DNA of 64,000 nt from contig CP099607.1 in assembly GCA_024372625.1 (NCBI GenBank), positions 310,001 through 374,000 of the forward strand, given 5' to 3'. Source of the DNA: Comamonadaceae bacterium OTU4NAUVB1 (lineage in GTDB: Bacteria > Pseudomonadota > Gammaproteobacteria > Burkholderiales > Burkholderiaceae_C). Positions 62,070 to 64,000 of the stretch are shown in pieces. The position numbers were made by a program, and so were the translations under genes. Numbering within the stretch: the first letter of the stretch is position 1; each line of letters starts with the position of its first letter. The notes below the pieces were generated by a model. It was given only the letters and a program-made list of their open reading frames with translations, ran no database searches and was not told the DNA's origin.

Positions 62070-64000
62070 CTAGGCCAGGCCGAGCGCGACCAGCAGGAGG
62101 TCGATGAGCTTGATGCCGGCGAAGGGCACCACCAGGCCGCCCAGGCCGTAGATGGCGAGGTTGCGGCGCAGCAGCGCGGCCGCGCCCACCGGCCGGTAGC
62201 GCACGCCCTTCAGCGCCAGCGGGATCAGGAAGACGATCACCAGCGCGTTGAAGATCACCGCGCTCAGGATGGCCGACGACGGGCTGCCCAGGCGCATCAC
62301 GTCGAGCGCGCCGAGCTGCGGGTAGGTGCCCACGAAGATCGCCGGGATGATGGCGAAGTACTTGGCCACGTCGTTGGCGATGGAGAAGGTGGTGAGCGAG
62401 CCGCGCGTCATCAGCAGCGCCTTGCCGGTCTCCACCACCTCCAGCAGCTTGGTCGGGTTGGAGTCGAGGTCGACCATGTTGCCGGCCTCCTTGGCGGCCT
62501 GCGTGCCGCTGCCCATGGCCACCGCCACGTCGGCCTGGGCCAGCGCGGGGGCGTCGTTGGTGCCGTCGCCGGTCATGGCGACCAGGCGGCCCTCGGCCTG
62601 GTAGCGGCGGATCAGCGCGAGCTTGTCCTCGGGCGTGGCCTCGGCCAGGAAGTCGTCGACGCCGGCCTCCGCCGCGATGGCGGCGGCGGTGAGCGGGTTG
62701 TCGCCGGTGATCATGATGGTGCGGATGCCCATCGCGCGCAGTTCGGCGAAGCGCTCGCGGATGCCGGCCTTGACGATGTCCTTGAGCTCGACGACGCCCA
62801 GCGCGCGCGCGCCCTCGGCCACGGCCAGCGGCGTGCCGCCACGCCGCGCGACGTCCTCGGCGGCGCGCAGGACCTCGGGGGCCATCGTGCCGCCGAGCGC
62901 CTCGACGTGCCGGCGCACCGCCGCCACCGCGCCCTTGCGCAACGCCCCCGTGCCGCCGTCGCCCGCCGGCGCGCCGGGCGCGCCGGACGCGGCCGGCAGG
63001 TCGGCGCCGCTCATGCGCGTGTGGGCCGTGAAGGCCACCGGGCGCGCGCCCTCGACCGCGGCGTCCGACACGCCCTGGCGCCGCGCCAGCTCGACGATGC
63101 TGCGGCCCTCGGGCGTCTCGTCGGCCAGCGAGGCCAGCAACGCCACGCGCGCCAGCCGCGCGGGCTCGACGCCCGGGGCCGGCAGGAAGGCGTCGGCCTG
63201 GCGGTGGCCGTGCGTGATGGTGCCGGTCTTGTCCAGCAGCAGCACGTCGACGTCGCCCGCCGCCTCGACCGCGCGGCCCGAGGTCGCGATCACGTTGGCC
63301 TGCATCATCCGGCTCATGCCGGCCACGCCCACGGCCGCCAGCAGCCCGCCGATGGTCGTGGGGATCAGGCAGACCAGCAGCGCGACCAGCGCGGTCAGCG
63401 ACACCACCGTGCCCGCGCCCATCGCGCCGACGGCGAAGACCGAGAACGGCAGCAGCGTGACGGTGACCATCAGGAACACCAGCGTCAGCGCCACCAGCAG
63501 AACGGTCAGCGCGACCTCGTTGGGCGTGCGCTGGCGCCGGGCGGTCTCGACCATGCCGATCATGCGGTCGAGGAACGATTCGCCCGGGTTCACGCCCACG
63601 CGCACCACCAGCCAGTCCGACAGCACGCGGGTGCCGCCGGTGACGGCGCTGAAGTCGCCGCCCGACTCGCGCACCACCGGCGCCGACTCGCCCGTGATGG
63701 CGCTCTCGTCGACCGCGGCCACGCCCTCGATCACCTCGCCGTCGAGCGGGATCACGTCGCCGGCCTCGACCCACACGACGTCGTCGCGGCGCAGTTCGCT
63801 CGCGCGCACCGGCAGGAAGCCGCCGTCGCGGCGCGGCGTCTTCAGCTTGCGCGCCCAGGTGTCCTGGCGCAGGCCGCGCAGCGACGCCGCCTGCGCCTTG
63901 CCGCGCCCCTCGGCCAGCGCCTCGGCGAAATTGGCGAACAGCACCGTGAACCACAGCCACACCGCGGTGGCGCCGGCGAAGGACGGCGGCATGCCGCCGT
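62070..64000 (-). CDS. kdpB: Potassium-transporting P-type ATPase subunit B (5' end outside window)
   Basis: The catalytic subunit of the KdpFABC pump, reading beyond the right edge; about 643 residues are present, and by comparison with E. coli KdpB roughly the first 45 are missing. All P-type ATPase motifs are seen: [13 protein letters not shown] (actuator TGES), [12 protein letters not shown] (phosphorylated Asp), [17 protein letters not shown] and RKGAVAAV of the nucleotide domain, [33 protein letters not shown] and [17 protein letters not shown] of helix 5. An insertion of about a dozen Ala/Gly/Pro residues sits in the nucleotide-binding domain after RMSGADLP. Confidence 0.96.
   Translation of the reverse strand, partial: GGMPPSFAGATAVWLWFTVLFANFAEALAEGRGKAQAASLRGLRQDTWARKLKTPRRDGGFLPVRASELRRDDVVWVEAGDVIPLDGEVIEGVAAVDESAITGESAPVVRESGGDFSAVTGGTRVLSDWLVVRVGVNPGESFLDRMIGMVETARRQRTPNEVALTVLLVALTLVFLMVTVTLLPFSVFAVGAMGAGTVVSLTALVALLVCLIPTTIGGLLAAVGVAGMSRMMQANVIATSGRAVEAAGDVDVLLLDKTGTITHGHRQADAFLPAPGVEPARLARVALLASLADETPEGRSIVELARRQGVSDAAVEGARPVAFTAHTRMSGADLPAASGAPGAPAGDGGTGALRKGAVAAVRRHVEALGGTMAPEVLRAAEDVARRGGTPLAVAEGARALGVVELKDIVKAGIRERFAELRAMGIRTIMITGDNPLTAAAIAAEAGVDDFLAEATPEDKLALIRRYQAEGRLVAMTGDGTNDAPALAQADVAVAMGSGTQAAKEAGNMVDLDSNPTKLLEVVETGKALLMTRGSLTTFSIANDVAKYFAIIPAIFVGTYPQLGALDVMRLGSPSSAILSAVIFNALVIVFLIPLALKGVRYRPVGAAALLRRNLAIYGLGGLVVPFAGIKLIDLLLVALGLA

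Overview
The window is GC-rich (roughly 70 % by eye), densely coded chromosomal DNA of a betaproteobacterium. The large set of Bug/TctC-type periplasmic binding proteins, the LysR regulators beside catabolic genes and the MetE/MetR pair point to Burkholderiales, most likely Comamonadaceae close to Variovorax; this is inferred from gene content only. No rRNA, tRNA, CRISPR array, insertion sequence or plasmid or phage backbone was seen. The only recombinase-type gene is a solitary tyrosine recombinase.

1-15.4 kb: mixed housekeeping and accessory genes. These are an HSL-type esterase, a DUF3750 protein, ArgE-type deacetylase, an MHS-family transporter, a DUF5672 glycosyltransferase-like protein, a haloacetate/fluoroacetate dehalogenase-type hydrolase with its whole active site, dodecin, a large tyrosine recombinase, the divergent metE/metR pair with a perfect MetR box, a cysteine-cluster protein, a bestrophin-type channel, a CvpA-CAP fusion and two small unknowns. 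15.5-18.5 kb: a membrane hybrid histidine kinase and a P-loop nucleoside-kinase-like protein. 19-25 kb: a complete tripartite RND efflux operon (lipoprotein adaptor, HAE1 pump, outer-membrane factor), with a convergent TPR-methyltransferase. 26.5-31 kb: small unknown proteins, a Tat/lipoprotein ferritin-like protein and a secreted Gfo/Idh/MocA oxidoreductase.

31-45 kb: carboxylic-acid catabolism. A DmlR-like LysR gene diverges from a tartrate/D-malate dehydrogenase gene followed by a Bug protein. Facing it is an unbroken run of eleven minus-strand genes (45083 to 34445): LysR, four Bug proteins, two TIM-barrel lactonase-like amidohydrolases, an RraA-type aldolase, an SMP-30 lactonase and two 2-hydroxyacid dehydrogenases. 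Three junctions overlap by 4 bp. The content looks like two related modules side by side, and no TctA/TctB membrane partner is present. The substrate is unknown, and this is the part of the window most likely to hold undescribed chemistry.

45.2-57.4 kb: a degenerate GAF-like protein, then an oxidative (non-phosphorylating) aldose pathway of L-arabinose type. It has an IlvD/Edd sugar-acid dehydratase, a DapA-like 2-keto-3-deoxy-acid dehydratase, a YtfQRT/YjfF-type ABC importer, a GbpR-like LysR regulator, an SDR dehydrogenase, an SMP-30 lactonase and an aldose epimerase. The two divergent promoters carry striking AT-rich palindromic boxes. The final enzyme, 2-ketoglutarate semialdehyde dehydrogenase, is not in the window.

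57.4-64 kb: a small unknown gene, then the minus-strand kdp potassium-uptake locus in the order kdpB (cut by the window end), kdpC, a possible 50-residue membrane peptide, kdpD, kdpE.
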